A DNA stretch of 64,000 bases, taken from the NCBI GenBank assembly GCA_026225415.1, contig JAMFSS010000002.1, positions 213,915-277,914 of the forward strand, given 5' to 3'. This DNA comes from Alphaproteobacteria bacterium. GTDB lineage: Bacteria > Pseudomonadota > Alphaproteobacteria > UBA9219. Numbering within the stretch: position 1 is the stretch's first letter; each line of letters begins with the position of its first letter. Shown one piece after another: positions 50,846 through 61,202 of the stretch. The translations under genes and the position numbers were made by a program. The notes beneath the pieces are model-generated. The model worked only from the letters and a program-made list of their open reading frames with translations, was not told the DNA's origin and did no database searches.

Positions 50846-51060
50846 GAGGTCACATATATAAAAGGAGGGAGGAAGTCGGAACGAAAACACAAGCTACAGC
50901 TTGCAACCGAAACCGCAACTTCAAAAAACGAGTCGAAAGCACAAGCAGAGTTTCGAAACGCCACTCTTTTAAGAGAGCGCAGTTCCTTGTTTTAAAAAAA
51001 CGACCTGATTTAACTTTTGGATATTTAGCGAAACCGCAGTTTCGATTTTGAAGGGTTAAC

Positions 51061-51085
51061 AAAAAGCGGATGGCCGCGCCATCCG
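51061..51085 (-). terminator. terminator of tRNA-His
   Basis: Minus strand cggatgg-cgcgg-ccatccg-cttttt. Confidence 0.75.
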
Positions 51086-51110
51086 AAGCTTGCGCAGCCA
51101 GCGAAGGATG

Positions 51111-51185
51111 GGGCGATCGACGGGGCTCGAACCCGCGACAACCGGAATCACAATCCGGGGCTCTACCAACTGAGCTACGACCGCC
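51111..51185 (-). tRNA. tRNA-His (anticodon GTG)
   Basis: Minus strand ggcggtcgtagctcagttggtagagccccggattgtgattccggttgtcgcgggttcgagccccgtcgatcgccc; C73 discriminator. Confidence 0.96.
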
Positions 51186-51458
51186 ATATTTTTGGTCTGC
51201 AAGAAAACAAAACCGCCAGCCCTATACAATAATAGGCAGGCGGCACGCAACCCTCGCATATCTATTTTATCAACCCGTCCTGCTACCTCTTTGATTCTAA
51301 AGGGCACAGGCAACACGGCATGGGGTGCAATAAACAGAAATCCGGCAAATTTGTCAAGCGCCCAGAGTTGTGTAAGGATTTCGCTGCGGCGCAACATTTG
51401 CCCGAATCTTGCTTTGTTTTCAAACCCTCCTGCCCCACCCGTAAAGGACATTAACCCA

Positions 51459-52868
51459 ATGGCTAAATCGAATCTTCTGTTTGACCTTATCAAGAAACAC
51501 GGTGCGCAATATGTCGATCTGCGCTTTACCGATCCGCGCGGCAAGCTGCAGCATGTCACGCAACATGTCGACACGATTGACGAAGCGGCAGTGAACGAAG
51601 GCTTGATGTTCGATGGTTCTTCCATCTCGGGCTGGAAAGCCATCAATGAATCCGACATGACACTAAAACTGGATGTCAGCACGACCGTGATGGATCCGTT
51701 TTATGCCGAACCGACATTGGCCGTGTTCTGCGATATTTACGACCCCAACACCAACAAGCCTTATGAACGTTGTCCGCGTTCGATCGCAAAGAAAGCCGAA
51801 CAATATCTGGTTTCCTCCGGCACAGGCTCGCAGGCTTTCTTTGGCCCCGAAGCCGAATTTTTTGTCTTTGACGATGTGCGTTTTTCAACCGACCCGCACA
51901 ATACTTTTTTTGCGCTCGACTCGACCGAAGTTCCGGGCAACAGCGGCAAAGCCTATCCCGAAGGCAATCTGGGCCATCGTCCACGCACCAAGGGCGGTTA
52001 TTTCCCCGTCAATCCGGTCGACAGCGGCCAGGATCTGCGTACCGAAATGGTTTCGGTCATCAAGCAGATGGGCGTGGAAGTTGAAAAGCATCACCACGAA
52101 GTCGCGGCGGCACAGCATGAACTTGGTATCAAGTTCTCCACGCTTCTGAAATGCGGCGATAATATGCAGATCTATAAATATGTCGTGCATAACGTCGCGG
52201 CGATGTATGGCAAGACCGCGACCTTTATGCCAAAGCCCGTCTTTGGCGATAATGGCTCGGGCATGCATGTGCATCAATCCATCTGGAAAGGCAGCACGCC
52301 TTTGTTCGCGGGCAAGGAATATGCGGGCCTGTCGAAAACCGCGCTCTATTACATCGGCGGCATCATCAAACATGCCAAGGCATTGAACGCGATCACCAAC
52401 CCTTCGACCAACAGCTACAAGCGTCTGGTGCCGGGTTACGAAGCGCCGGTGTTGCTGGCTTATTCCTCGCGCAACCGTTCGGCGTCTTGCCGTATTCCGC
52501 ATGTGGAAAACCCCAAGGGCAAGCGCGTGGAAGTTCGTTTCCCCGATGCGATGGCCAACCCATACCTGGCCTACGCAGCAATGCTTATGGCCGGTCTGGA
52601 CGGCATCAAGAACAAGATCGATCCAGGAGCCCCATCCGACAAGGATTTATACCATCTTCCGCCTAAGGAATTGGCCAAAATCCCGACCGTTTGCGGATCG
52701 CTGCAAGAAGCCATTAATGCATTGGACAAAGATCGCGACTTCCTGCTTGCAGGCGGCGTGTTCACGAATGACTTCATCGACAGCTATCTGGACCTGAAAC
52801 GCGAAGAATGGGACCGTTTCCGTATGGCGCCCCATCCTGTCGAATTCGATATGTATTATTCGGCTTAA
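51459..52868 (+). CDS. glnA: type I glutamine synthetase
   Basis: [63 protein letters not shown] 51459 preferred. Confidence 0.98.
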   Translation: MAKSNLLFDLIKKHGAQYVDLRFTDPRGKLQHVTQHVDTIDEAAVNEGLMFDGSSISGWKAINESDMTLKLDVSTTVMDPFYAEPTLAVFCDIYDPNTNKPYERCPRSIAKKAEQYLVSSGTGSQAFFGPEAEFFVFDDVRFSTDPHNTFFALDSTEVPGNSGKAYPEGNLGHRPRTKGGYFPVNPVDSGQDLRTEMVSVIKQMGVEVEKHHHEVAAAQHELGIKFSTLLKCGDNMQIYKYVVHNVAAMYGKTATFMPKPVFGDNGSGMHVHQSIWKGSTPLFAGKEYAGLSKTALYYIGGIIKHAKALNAITNPSTNSYKRLVPGYEAPVLLAYSSRNRSASCRIPHVENPKGKRVEVRFPDAMANPYLAYAAMLMAGLDGIKNKIDPGAPSDKDLYHLPPKELAKIPTVCGSLQEAINALDKDRDFLLAGGVFTNDFIDSYLDLKREEWDRFRMAPHPVEFDMYYSA

Positions 52869-52888
52869 TTTCCGTCGGATAAAAAGAC

Positions 52889-52920
52889 AAACGCGGGGGT
52901 GGCAACACCCCCGCGTTTTT
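52889..52920 (+). terminator. intrinsic terminator of glnA
   Basis: cgcgggggtg-gcaa-cacccccgcg-tttttt. Confidence 0.9.
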
Positions 52921-52944
52921 TATTTATGACAATATCCTGCGGGC

Positions 52945-53310
52945 TTATTTCAGCGCAGGAACATCCGACATACTACGAATAGGCGACAAGAGATTTCCCC
53001 TCGGGACACATATCTTGTCGAGTTTATAAGGCCCGTGTTTATCGGGCGCAGGAAGCGTAACAGAAGAATTGGCACAAACTTCATTGACTGACATAAACAA
53101 ACTATCAATTTTGATTTGCGCCTTGCCTCCATCCAACGTAGGGACTTCGTAAACAGCGCCGACAAAGGCCTGTTTATGCATAATAGCATCTTCAACTGGG
53201 TCAACAGCCTGGCTGGCATCCACACCAGTAACTTGAAACGGTTTAACGCATCCCGCCAATAAAAGTGGCGACAAGAGCGACAAAGATGCCCTCTTCATTT
53301 GTTTCATCAT
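52945..53310 (-). CDS. small lipoprotein, function unknown
   Basis: MKQMKRASLSLLSPLLLAGCVKPF lipobox. Confidence 0.65.
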   Translation of the reverse strand: MMKQMKRASLSLLSPLLLAGCVKPFQVTGVDASQAVDPVEDAIMHKQAFVGAVYEVPTLDGGKAQIKIDSLFMSVNEVCANSSVTLPAPDKHGPYKLDKICVPRGNLLSPIRSMSDVPALK

Positions 53311-53490
53311 AAAACTCTCCATGAATATGTGTTCGCTGCGGAGAACCTATGTGCAATTCCTTGTTGTCGCAACACAAGAATCATCCTAAATATGGTTAAC
53401 GGCTTACGGAAAAATTATTCCGCTTTCGCAATATGTTATCGGTTTATTGGCCAAAAACTGTTGCGGGATAAGCACAAATTCGGGGTTAGT

Positions 53491-53582
53491 CGGCAATATT
53501 TGCCGGTTTAATTAATCAAGTTTTCATAAAATTGGGACTATCCTTTAACCAATTGAGGGGTTGAGTAGGCAATAATTGCCTA
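53491..53582. promoter_or_regulatory. paired dyad-symmetric sites upstream of fliF operon
   Basis: GGCAATATTTGCC (53492-53504) and GGCAATAATTGCC (53568-53580), 12/13 identical palindromes 76 bp apart. Confidence 0.5.
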
Positions 53583-53661
53583 GCAATGATTAAGGCGAGT
53601 GGTTTCTACGACATCCAAAACTTCATCCGAAGTTTCGTCATCTTAAGTGCAGGAGATACAC

Positions 53662-55338
53662 GTGAACGCTTTTTTGCAAACCTTGCGTAATCTTGGCCCC
53701 CTGCGCCTCGCCGCTATCGCTATTGTGGGTCTCAGCCTGCTTGGCATGTTGGGCTTTATCACCACACGTATTTCAACGGCACCCTACGCGTTGCTCTATA
53801 CCGAACTCGACACGCATGACAGCGGCGCGATTGCATCGAAACTCGACTCGATGAAAATTCCTTATCAGGTCGATGATAACGGTACCCTTATCCGCGTACC
53901 GGCCGATCAGGTCGGCAAGGTGCGCATGATGATGGCGTCCGACGGGTTGCCCAAAGGCGGTTCGATCGGTTATGAAATTTTCGACCAAAAAGAAGGCTTT
54001 GGCACCACAAGCTTCGTGCAGAATATCAACCACCTACGCGCCCTTGAAGGCGAACTTGCCCGTACCATTGGCTCATTAGATTCCATCCAAAGCGCCCAAG
54101 TGCATTTGGTGTTGCCACAGCGCGAACTCTTCAGCCACGCCGCACAAACCGCAACCGCGAGCATTTTCCTGAAAACGCGCAATGGTGCCGTGTTATCCCG
54201 CGAGCAAATCGCAGCCATTCAACATTTAATTGCGGCGGCTGTGCCGCAACTGCAACCCAATCAGGTTTCCATCGTCGATGAACGCGGCAATTTGCTGGCG
54301 CGCCCAACCGGTGACGGCGTTGCGGGCGGTGGTGGTGGCGATAATGACGATATGCGCATCCAATATGAACAGGCACAGGTTCGCAAAGTCGAAGATTTAC
54401 TGAACCAGACTTTGGGTTATGGCAAAGTGCGCGCGCAAGTTTCCGCCGAAATGGATTTCGACCGCATCACGACCAGTTCGGAAATTTATGACCCCGAAAG
54501 CCAGGTTATCCGTTCGACGCAAAGCACCACGGAAGAATCCACCGACAACAGCAATAGCGGCTCCTCGGGCGGCGGCGTTTCGGTCGCCAACAGCTTACCG
54601 ACCAACCCGCAACAAATCGCATCGGGTACACCCGCGACCAGCGGCAACAAAAACAATCACGCCGAAGAAACCACCAATTACGAAATCAACAAGACGGTTC
54701 GCAATCAGGTTCGCGAAGGCGGTCAGGTGCGTCATCTATCTGTCGCGGTTGTTGTCGATGGTTCTTATAAAACCGAAGGCGAAGGCAAAGATGCGAAGCA
54801 GGTTTACACGCCGCGCACAGACGAAGAAATGGCCAAGCTTAAAGACCTTGTGCGCTCTGCGGTTAATTTCGATGCCAACCGTGGCGACACGATTGACGTC
54901 ACCAATATGCAATTCGCGCAAACCGACGCCACCAAGGACGCGGGCAGCCCGACTGATTTGATGGGCGTGCCGCGCGCCGAACTTCTGCATGTCGCCGAAA
55001 CGCTTGTGCTGGCCATCATCGGATTATTGGTTGTGCTGTTGGTGGTGCGCCCTATCTTGCGCAAAATTCTGGAAAGCGCGGGCTCTGTCTCCTCTGACCA
55101 GCAAGCCTTGTTGTCGGGTGGCAGTTACGGCGGCGGGGTTGCGCAATTATCGGCACCCGGCGGCGTAAGCGCGGGCGAGCCTGAAGGCGAATCCGAAATC
55201 GAACGCATGATCGATATTTCCCGTGTCGAAGGACGGGTCAAGGCATCGTCGTTGCGTAAGGTCGGCGAAATTGTAGACAAGCACCCCGATGAAGCAATCG
55301 CTATCCTGCGCAACTGGATGTATCAGGAGAACCGCTAA
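53662..55338 (+). CDS. fliF: flagellar MS-ring protein FliF
   Basis: [49 protein letters not shown]-terminal FliG-binding region; GTG start 53662. Confidence 0.97.
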   Translation: MNAFLQTLRNLGPLRLAAIAIVGLSLLGMLGFITTRISTAPYALLYTELDTHDSGAIASKLDSMKIPYQVDDNGTLIRVPADQVGKVRMMMASDGLPKGGSIGYEIFDQKEGFGTTSFVQNINHLRALEGELARTIGSLDSIQSAQVHLVLPQRELFSHAAQTATASIFLKTRNGAVLSREQIAAIQHLIAAAVPQLQPNQVSIVDERGNLLARPTGDGVAGGGGGDNDDMRIQYEQAQVRKVEDLLNQTLGYGKVRAQVSAEMDFDRITTSSEIYDPESQVIRSTQSTTEESTDNSNSGSSGGGVSVANSLPTNPQQIASGTPATSGNKNNHAEETTNYEINKTVRNQVREGGQVRHLSVAVVVDGSYKTEGEGKDAKQVYTPRTDEEMAKLKDLVRSAVNFDANRGDTIDVTNMQFAQTDATKDAGSPTDLMGVPRAELLHVAETLVLAIIGLLVVLLVVRPILRKILESAGSVSSDQQALLSGGSYGGGVAQLSAPGGVSAGEPEGESEIERMIDISRVEGRVKASSLRKVGEIVDKHPDEAIAILRNWMYQENR

Positions 55339-56363
55339 TGGCCGCACCCCGCCTCCGTGAAGATGTAAAATCCCTATCCGGGCTGGAAAAATCAGCACTG
55401 TTCATTTTGTCGTTGGGCGAAGAGCACGCAGCGCGTATTTTCGGTCATCTGAACGATGATGAAATCAAGGATCTGTCACAGGTAATGTCCAATCTGGGCA
55501 ATGTCAGCTCCAACCTTGTCGAAAAACTGTTTATGGAGTTTGCGGAATCCATGTCGGCATCGGGCGGCACCGTCGGCACATTGGAATCCACCGAACGTTT
55601 GTTGATGAAGGTTTTGGACAAAAATCGCGTCGGCAATATTATGGAAGATATCCGCGGCCCCGCCGGCCGCACGATGTGGGACAAGCTGGCCAACGTCAAT
55701 GAAGCGGTTTTGGCCGCCTATCTGAAAAACGAATATCCGCAAACGGTCGCCGTGGTCGTTTCCAAAATCAAGCCCGATCACGCCGCCCGCGTTCTGTCGC
55801 AGCTGCCCGAAAGCTTTGCGATGGAAGTTATCACCCGCATGCTGCGCATGGAATCGGTGCAAAAAGACGTTATCGACGATATCGAACGCACCTTGCGCAA
55901 CGAGTTCATGAGCAATCTGGCGCGCACCAACCGCCGCGACAGCCACGAAATGATGGCCGAAATTTTCAATAATCTTGACCGCGCCAACGAAGCGAAATTT
56001 ATGACCGCGCTGGAAGAACGCAACCGCGATGCCGCAGATAAAATCAAAGGCCTGATGTTCACCTTTGAAGATCTGCAAAAACTGGATGGCGGCGCTATAC
56101 AGGCGATTTTGCGTGTGGCCGACAAAGGCAAATTGCCAACCGCCCTCAAAGGCGCATCGGATGCGATCAAGGATTTGTTCTTTGGCAATATGTCGGAACG
56201 TGCCGGTAAATTGCTTAAGGAAGATATCGCTGCCATGGGCCCTGTGCGTTTGAAGGATGTCGAGGAATCGCAGACCCATTTGATCGCCGTCGCCAAGGAT
56301 CTGGCGGCCAAGGGCGAAATTGTCATAGCAAAGGATAGCGCAGAAGATGAACTTGTCTATTGA
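55338..56363 (+). CDS. fliG: flagellar motor switch protein FliG
   Basis: [75 protein letters not shown]. Confidence 0.98.
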   Translation: MAAPRLREDVKSLSGLEKSALFILSLGEEHAARIFGHLNDDEIKDLSQVMSNLGNVSSNLVEKLFMEFAESMSASGGTVGTLESTERLLMKVLDKNRVGNIMEDIRGPAGRTMWDKLANVNEAVLAAYLKNEYPQTVAVVVSKIKPDHAARVLSQLPESFAMEVITRMLRMESVQKDVIDDIERTLRNEFMSNLARTNRRDSHEMMAEIFNNLDRANEAKFMTALEERNRDAADKIKGLMFTFEDLQKLDGGAIQAILRVADKGKLPTALKGASDAIKDLFFGNMSERAGKLLKEDIAAMGPVRLKDVEESQTHLIAVAKDLAAKGEIVIAKDSAEDELVY

Positions 56364-56988
56364 TCCCAAAGAAGCGGCGGATACCCAACCCCGCAAATTT
56401 ATGTTCGACCGCTCGTTCGACGACGCCGCCATTGTGCATCGCGCACAGGAACGCAAACCCGTTATCTTAAAACCCGAACAATATGACGCGCTGAAAAAAG
56501 AATCTTTCGATGCTGGGTTTGTCGAAGGAGAAAAAGCCGGCAAGGACGCGCAGACCGCGCATCTGGATGCGACGGTCGCCAAAATCGACGCCAGCATGGG
56601 TCTATTGATCAAAAGCATGGCGGCATTGGCCGAAGAACAACAAATCGATACGCGCAAGCTGGCTTTGTCGATTGCCAAAAAAATCCTGCCTCAATTTGCG
56701 GCGCGTAACGGCATGGCGGAAATCGAAGCCCTGCTCAATGACAGCATCCGCGAAATGGCGCGCGAACCACGTTTGGTCGTGCGTGTGCAGGAAAGCGAAT
56801 TTGACGCGGTCAATGAACGGGTTCAGGCGATTGCGACGCAACGCGCCTATTCCGGTAAGGTGATCGTGTTGGCCGATGCCGAAATTCAGGCGGGCGATTG
56901 CCGGATTGAATGGGCCGATGGCGGCGTTGAACGCAATAGTGATTCCACGATGCAAAGCATCGAACAAACCCTGCTTCCAACCAATTAA
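56347..56988 (+). CDS. fliH: FliH-like (FlbE) protein
   Basis: [16 protein letters not shown]...[42 protein letters not shown]; position between fliG and fliN. Confidence 0.88.
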   Translation: MNLSIDPKEAADTQPRKFMFDRSFDDAAIVHRAQERKPVILKPEQYDALKKESFDAGFVEGEKAGKDAQTAHLDATVAKIDASMGLLIKSMAALAEEQQIDTRKLALSIAKKILPQFAARNGMAEIEALLNDSIREMAREPRLVVRVQESEFDAVNERVQAIATQRAYSGKVIVLADAEIQAGDCRIEWADGGVERNSDSTMQSIEQTLLPTN

Positions 56989-57000
56989 AAGGAGACCGCT

Positions 57001-57333
57001 ATGGCTGATGAAAAAGAAGGTTTTACGCTGAACGAATTGGAACCCAATGCCGGTGAAAACACGCGCGACGGGCAACCGATTACCTCCAGCGATCTGGACG
57101 CCGTTTACGGCATCCCGGTCGAAGTCGCCGCCGTTCTTGGCAAAGCCGAAATGCAGGTCAGCCATTTGCTGAAGCTGGGTCGCGGCGCTGTTATCGAACT
57201 CGACCGCAAAGTGGGCGAAGCGATTGATATTTATGTCAACAACCGTTTGGTGGCGCGTGGCGAAGTCGTGGTGGTCGAAGACCGCCTGGGCATCACCATG
57301 ACCGAAATCATCAAATCGGACAGGATCGGATAA
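57001..57333 (+). CDS. fliN: flagellar motor switch protein FliN
   Basis: VYGIPVEVAAVLGKAEMQVSHLLKLGRGAVIELDRKVGEAIDIYVNNRLVARGEVVVVEDRLGITMTEII. Confidence 0.97.
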   Translation: MADEKEGFTLNELEPNAGENTRDGQPITSSDLDAVYGIPVEVAAVLGKAEMQVSHLLKLGRGAVIELDRKVGEAIDIYVNNRLVARGEVVVVEDRLGITMTEIIKSDRIG

Positions 57334-57459
57334 GGAAGAAGAGGATAAGGAGAAAAAAGAACGAGCAAAAACGAGGGTCGACCTCACCGATAACACTCAT
57401 CTTTGCTCACCCTTTTCCCTAACCCCTTCTGCAACAACAGGATACAAGGACAAAACACT

Positions 57460-58821
57460 ATGCGTCTTCTTATCGTCGGACAACTTGAAGGCCCCCTTGG
57501 CACCGCAGGGCGCATAGCGACCCAACGCGGCGCCAAAGTCGCCCATATCGACAGCGTGCAAGGCGCGTTAAACGCCTTGCGGAATGGCCAGGGCGCCGAT
57601 CTGGTCATGTGCGATGTTGTGCTGGATATTGCGCAACTGATCGACAGTTTGAAATCCGAACGCATTACGGTTCCGGTTATCGCCTGCGGCGTGACCAATG
57701 ACGCATCCGCCGCCGTTCGCGCCATTCGCGCGGGCGCCAAGGAATATGTGCCTTTGCCGCCCGATGCCGAATTGATTGCCGCCGTTTTGCAAGCGGTTGC
57801 CGAAGAAGATTCGACCTTTATCGCCAAAGACGCATCGATGCAGCCCTTGCTGCAAATGGTTGACCGCGTGGGCGGCAGCGATGCCTCGATCCTCATCACC
57901 GGCGAAAGCGGCACCGGCAAGGAAGTGATGGCGCGTTATATCCATCGCAAGAGCCGCCGCGCCGCAGGCAATTTCGTTTCCGTCAATTGCGCGGCCATTC
58001 CCGACAATTTGCTGGAGTCGGAATTGTTCGGCCATGAAAAAGGCGCGTTCACGGGTGCCGTCGCCCGCCGTATCGGTAAATTTGAAGAAGCCAATGGCGG
58101 CACCTTATTGCTGGATGAAATCAGCGAAATGGATATCCGTTTGCAGGCCAAATTATTGCGCGCGATTCAGGAACGCGAAATCGACCGCGTAGGCGGCACG
58201 CAACCGATTAAAATCGATATCCGCCTTATCGCGACATCCAACCGCGATCTGGAAGAAGAAGTGAAAGCCAAACGCTTCCGTGAAGATTTGTATTTCCGTT
58301 TGAATGTCGTCAATTTGCATTTACCGCCCTTGCGCCAACGCATTGCCGATATCGTGGCGCTGGCAACATACTTTGCCAATAAATATGCCAAAGCTAACGG
58401 TCTGCCGGAAAAAGTGATTTCGTCTGCATCCTCCGCCGCGTTGCAAGCCCATCATTGGCGCGGCAATGTGCGCGAATTGGAAAACACCATGCACCGCGCC
58501 ATTCTTCTGTCGCAAACGCCGCAGATTGAACCTGAATCCATCATGTTGTCGGGTCAGGGTTTTGCCCCCGCCGTGTCACCAGCCGAATTGGTTGTTAAGG
58601 CCGCATCAGGCATTAACAGCAATGGCGGTTTGGTTGGCCGCACCGTGGCCGATGTCGAACGCGATCTGATCATCGACACGCTCAGCCATTGTTTGGGCAA
58701 CCGCACGCATGCCGCCAATATTCTGGGTATTTCCATCCGCACCTTGCGCAACAAGCTCAAGCAATATGGTGATGAAGGCGTGCCTGTGCCGGGCGGAAAC
58801 GAAGAACGCGCTGTTTCTTAA
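57460..58821 (+). CDS. flbD: sigma54-dependent flagellar regulator FlbD
   Basis: AAA+ GESGTGKEV, ELFGHEKGAFTGA, GGTLLLDEISEM, C-terminal HTH; last gene of fliF operon as in Caulobacter. Confidence 0.95.
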   Translation: MRLLIVGQLEGPLGTAGRIATQRGAKVAHIDSVQGALNALRNGQGADLVMCDVVLDIAQLIDSLKSERITVPVIACGVTNDASAAVRAIRAGAKEYVPLPPDAELIAAVLQAVAEEDSTFIAKDASMQPLLQMVDRVGGSDASILITGESGTGKEVMARYIHRKSRRAAGNFVSVNCAAIPDNLLESELFGHEKGAFTGAVARRIGKFEEANGGTLLLDEISEMDIRLQAKLLRAIQEREIDRVGGTQPIKIDIRLIATSNRDLEEEVKAKRFREDLYFRLNVVNLHLPPLRQRIADIVALATYFANKYAKANGLPEKVISSASSAALQAHHWRGNVRELENTMHRAILLSQTPQIEPESIMLSGQGFAPAVSPAELVVKAASGINSNGGLVGRTVADVERDLIIDTLSHCLGNRTHAANILGISIRTLRNKLKQYGDEGVPVPGGNEERAVS

Positions 58822-58832
58822 ATCAGTTGGAT

Positions 58833-59102
58833 TTAGGGTCTAGGCCTATAAATAACGTGAGGTTCTGTTTGAATAGGAAAACGAAATGCAAGGCGACAAA
58901 CGATGCCGTACTTAATGTACGGCGAGTGCAGTCAACGCTGCAGTTCGCTTTCCTATTCAAACCCGTAGGGCGCGACGAAAATGCCGCCCGGACGTCACCA
59001 AAAAGCTTGTCCGTATCACGCGATACGCTCTGCGCTTTTTGGCTAGCCGGACAACATTTTCGACCGCGCAGAACCCACGTTATTTATAGGCCTAGACCCT
59101 AA
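58833..59102. repeat. ~270 bp nested palindromic element between flbD and flhA
   Basis: Outer arms 58833-58867 and 59069-59102 (34 bp, one bulge); internal arm 1 58868-58961 closed by tttgaataggaaa/tttcctattcaaa; internal arm 2 ~58963-59068. Confidence 0.9.
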
Positions 59103-61186
59103 TGACCGATCAATCCACAACAGCATCCGACCCGTTTAGCGGCTTCTTCAAACGTGGCGAAGTATGGTTTGGTATCGGCCTGTTGATGATTTTAACGGGC
59201 TTGATATTCCCGTTGCCGCCGTTTCTGGTTGATATCGGCCTGGCGATTTCCATCACCTTCGCGGTTCTGATTTTGATGACCGTGTTGTTCATCGGGAAAC
59301 CGTTGGAATTCAGCTCGTTCCCGACCGTCCTTCTTATCGCAACCCTTATCCGCCTTACGCTTAACCTTGGCACCTCGCGTCTTGTTTTGACCTACGGTAA
59401 CGAAGGCACCGCAGCGGCGGGGCATGTGGTTGAATCTTTCGCCTCTCTGGTCATGGGCGGCGATTTCATCATCGGCGTGATTGTTTTTGCCATTCTTACG
59501 CTTGTCAATTTCGTGGTCATCACCAAAGGTTCGGGCCGTATCGCCGAAGTCGCGGCGCGCTTTACGTTGGATGCGATGCCCGGCAAGCAAATGGCTATCG
59601 ACGCCGATCTGTCATCCGGCCTTATCAACGAAGATCAGGCGCGCAAACGCCGCAAAGAACTAGAAGACGAAAGCAGCTTTTTCGGTTCGATGGATGGTTC
59701 TGCCAAATTCGTGCGCGGTGATGCCGTTGCCGGTCTGGTCATCACTTTTGTTAATGCCATCGGTGGCATCGTCCTTGGCACCTTCCGTCACAACATGCCT
59801 ATTTTGCAGGCGGCGGACACCTATGTTCGTCTGACGGTCGGCGATGGTCTTGTCACGCAAATCCCTGCCCTGCTGGTTTCCGTCGCCGCCGGTTTGCTGG
59901 TCACAAAAACCAATGTGCAAGGCTCAACCGACAAAGCCCTGTTCAACCAGCTGGCGGGATATCCGATGGCGCTGGGCATGAGTTCCGGCATGTTGTGCGT
60001 GTTGGCGTTACTGCCCGGTATGCCCTTCATCCCCTTTGCGTTGCTCAGCGCTCTATCCGGTTTCACTTGCTATATGGTCATTCAACAAGCCAAAAACCGT
60101 GTCAGTGACCAACTCACCACGGACAATAAAAACAAACCGGCGACTGTTGCCGAAGAACCGATTGCTAAATCCTTGTCCATCGACATGATCCGTTTGGAAT
60201 TGGGCTATGCCTTGCTCAGCCTTATCAACAGCGAGGCAGGCCAACGTTTAACCGATCAGATTAAGGGTCTGCGTAAACAATTGGCGGGTGATATGGGTTT
60301 CATCATGCCTGCGGTGCGCATACAGGATAATTTGCAATTGCCTCCTAATTCTTATGTGTTGCGCGTCAAGGAAATTGAAGCCGGTCGTGGTGATTTGCGT
60401 CCCGGCATGTTGCTGGTTATGGACCCGCGCGGGCAAACCATCACTTTGCCCGGCGAAGCGACACAGGAACCAACCTTTGGTCTGGCCGCCACATGGATCG
60501 ACCCGACCTACCGTGAAGAAGCATTGTTCAAAGGTTACACCGTTGTCGACCCACCAACCGTCATCACCACCCATCTGACCGAACTGGTCAAAGATAATAT
60601 GTCGGAATTGCTGTCCTATTCCGAAACGCAAAAACTGCTGGATGAATTGGGTCGCGAGCAACAAAAACTGGTCGCCGATGTTATTCCGGGGCAAATCACC
60701 ATCAGCGGTTTGCAACGCGTTTTACAAAATTTGCTGGCAGAACGTATTTCGGTGCGTGATTTGCCAACCATATTGGAAGGCATTTCCGAAGCAACCGCCG
60801 TTACGCGTAACCTGACCAATATTTCGGAACATGTGCGCACGCGTCTGGCGCGGCAAATTTCAGATGCCAACACCAATGATGTGGGCTATATTCCGATGGT
60901 GACATTATCTCCGGAATGGGAACAGGCCTTCGCCGAATATGTTATTGGTGAAGGCGACAATCGCCAATTGGCGATGCCACCCAGCAAGTTGCAACAATTC
61001 ATCACATCCATCCGCCAAAGCTATGACCGCTTCGCCGCCATGGGTGAATCCCCTGTGCTGCTGACCAGTGGCCCCATTCGTGGTTATGTGCGTTCCGTGG
61101 TCGAACGGTTCCGGCCTTCGACAACGGTGTTATCGCAAAATGAAATTCATCCAAAAGCAAAAATTAAAACTTTGGGACAGATATGA
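59102..61186 (+). CDS. flhA: flagellar biosynthesis protein FlhA
   Basis: LIRLTLNLGTSRLVLTYG; DAMPGKQMAIDADLSSGLINEDQARKRRKELEDESSFFGSMDGSAKFVRGDAVAG. Confidence 0.98.
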   Translation: MTDQSTTASDPFSGFFKRGEVWFGIGLLMILTGLIFPLPPFLVDIGLAISITFAVLILMTVLFIGKPLEFSSFPTVLLIATLIRLTLNLGTSRLVLTYGNEGTAAAGHVVESFASLVMGGDFIIGVIVFAILTLVNFVVITKGSGRIAEVAARFTLDAMPGKQMAIDADLSSGLINEDQARKRRKELEDESSFFGSMDGSAKFVRGDAVAGLVITFVNAIGGIVLGTFRHNMPILQAADTYVRLTVGDGLVTQIPALLVSVAAGLLVTKTNVQGSTDKALFNQLAGYPMALGMSSGMLCVLALLPGMPFIPFALLSALSGFTCYMVIQQAKNRVSDQLTTDNKNKPATVAEEPIAKSLSIDMIRLELGYALLSLINSEAGQRLTDQIKGLRKQLAGDMGFIMPAVRIQDNLQLPPNSYVLRVKEIEAGRGDLRPGMLLVMDPRGQTITLPGEATQEPTFGLAATWIDPTYREEALFKGYTVVDPPTVITTHLTELVKDNMSELLSYSETQKLLDELGREQQKLVADVIPGQITISGLQRVLQNLLAERISVRDLPTILEGISEATAVTRNLTNISEHVRTRLARQISDANTNDVGYIPMVTLSPEWEQAFAEYVIGEGDNRQLAMPPSKLQQFITSIRQSYDRFAAMGESPVLLTSGPIRGYVRSVVERFRPSTTVLSQNEIHPKAKIKTLGQI

Positions 61187-61202
61187 AAATTGAGGCATTC
61201 GC

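Noticed and set aside
51192-51458. N-terminal extension of glnA in the ORF track
   Set aside because: Non-homologous to glutamine synthetase; ATG 51459 gives the canonical [13 protein letters not shown] start
53440-53465. TTGGCCAAAAACTGTTGC upstream of fliF as a sigma54 promoter
   Set aside because: Spacing between GG and GC is 12 instead of 10
55476-56678. 400-aa minus-strand ORF antisense to fliG/fliH
   Set aside because: Shadow ORF from codon bias of the strongly supported fliG/fliH frames; no recognisable domain
58827-59102. 91-aa ORF between flbD and flhA
   Set aside because: Lies wholly in the nested palindromic element; no RBS; an artefact of the repeat
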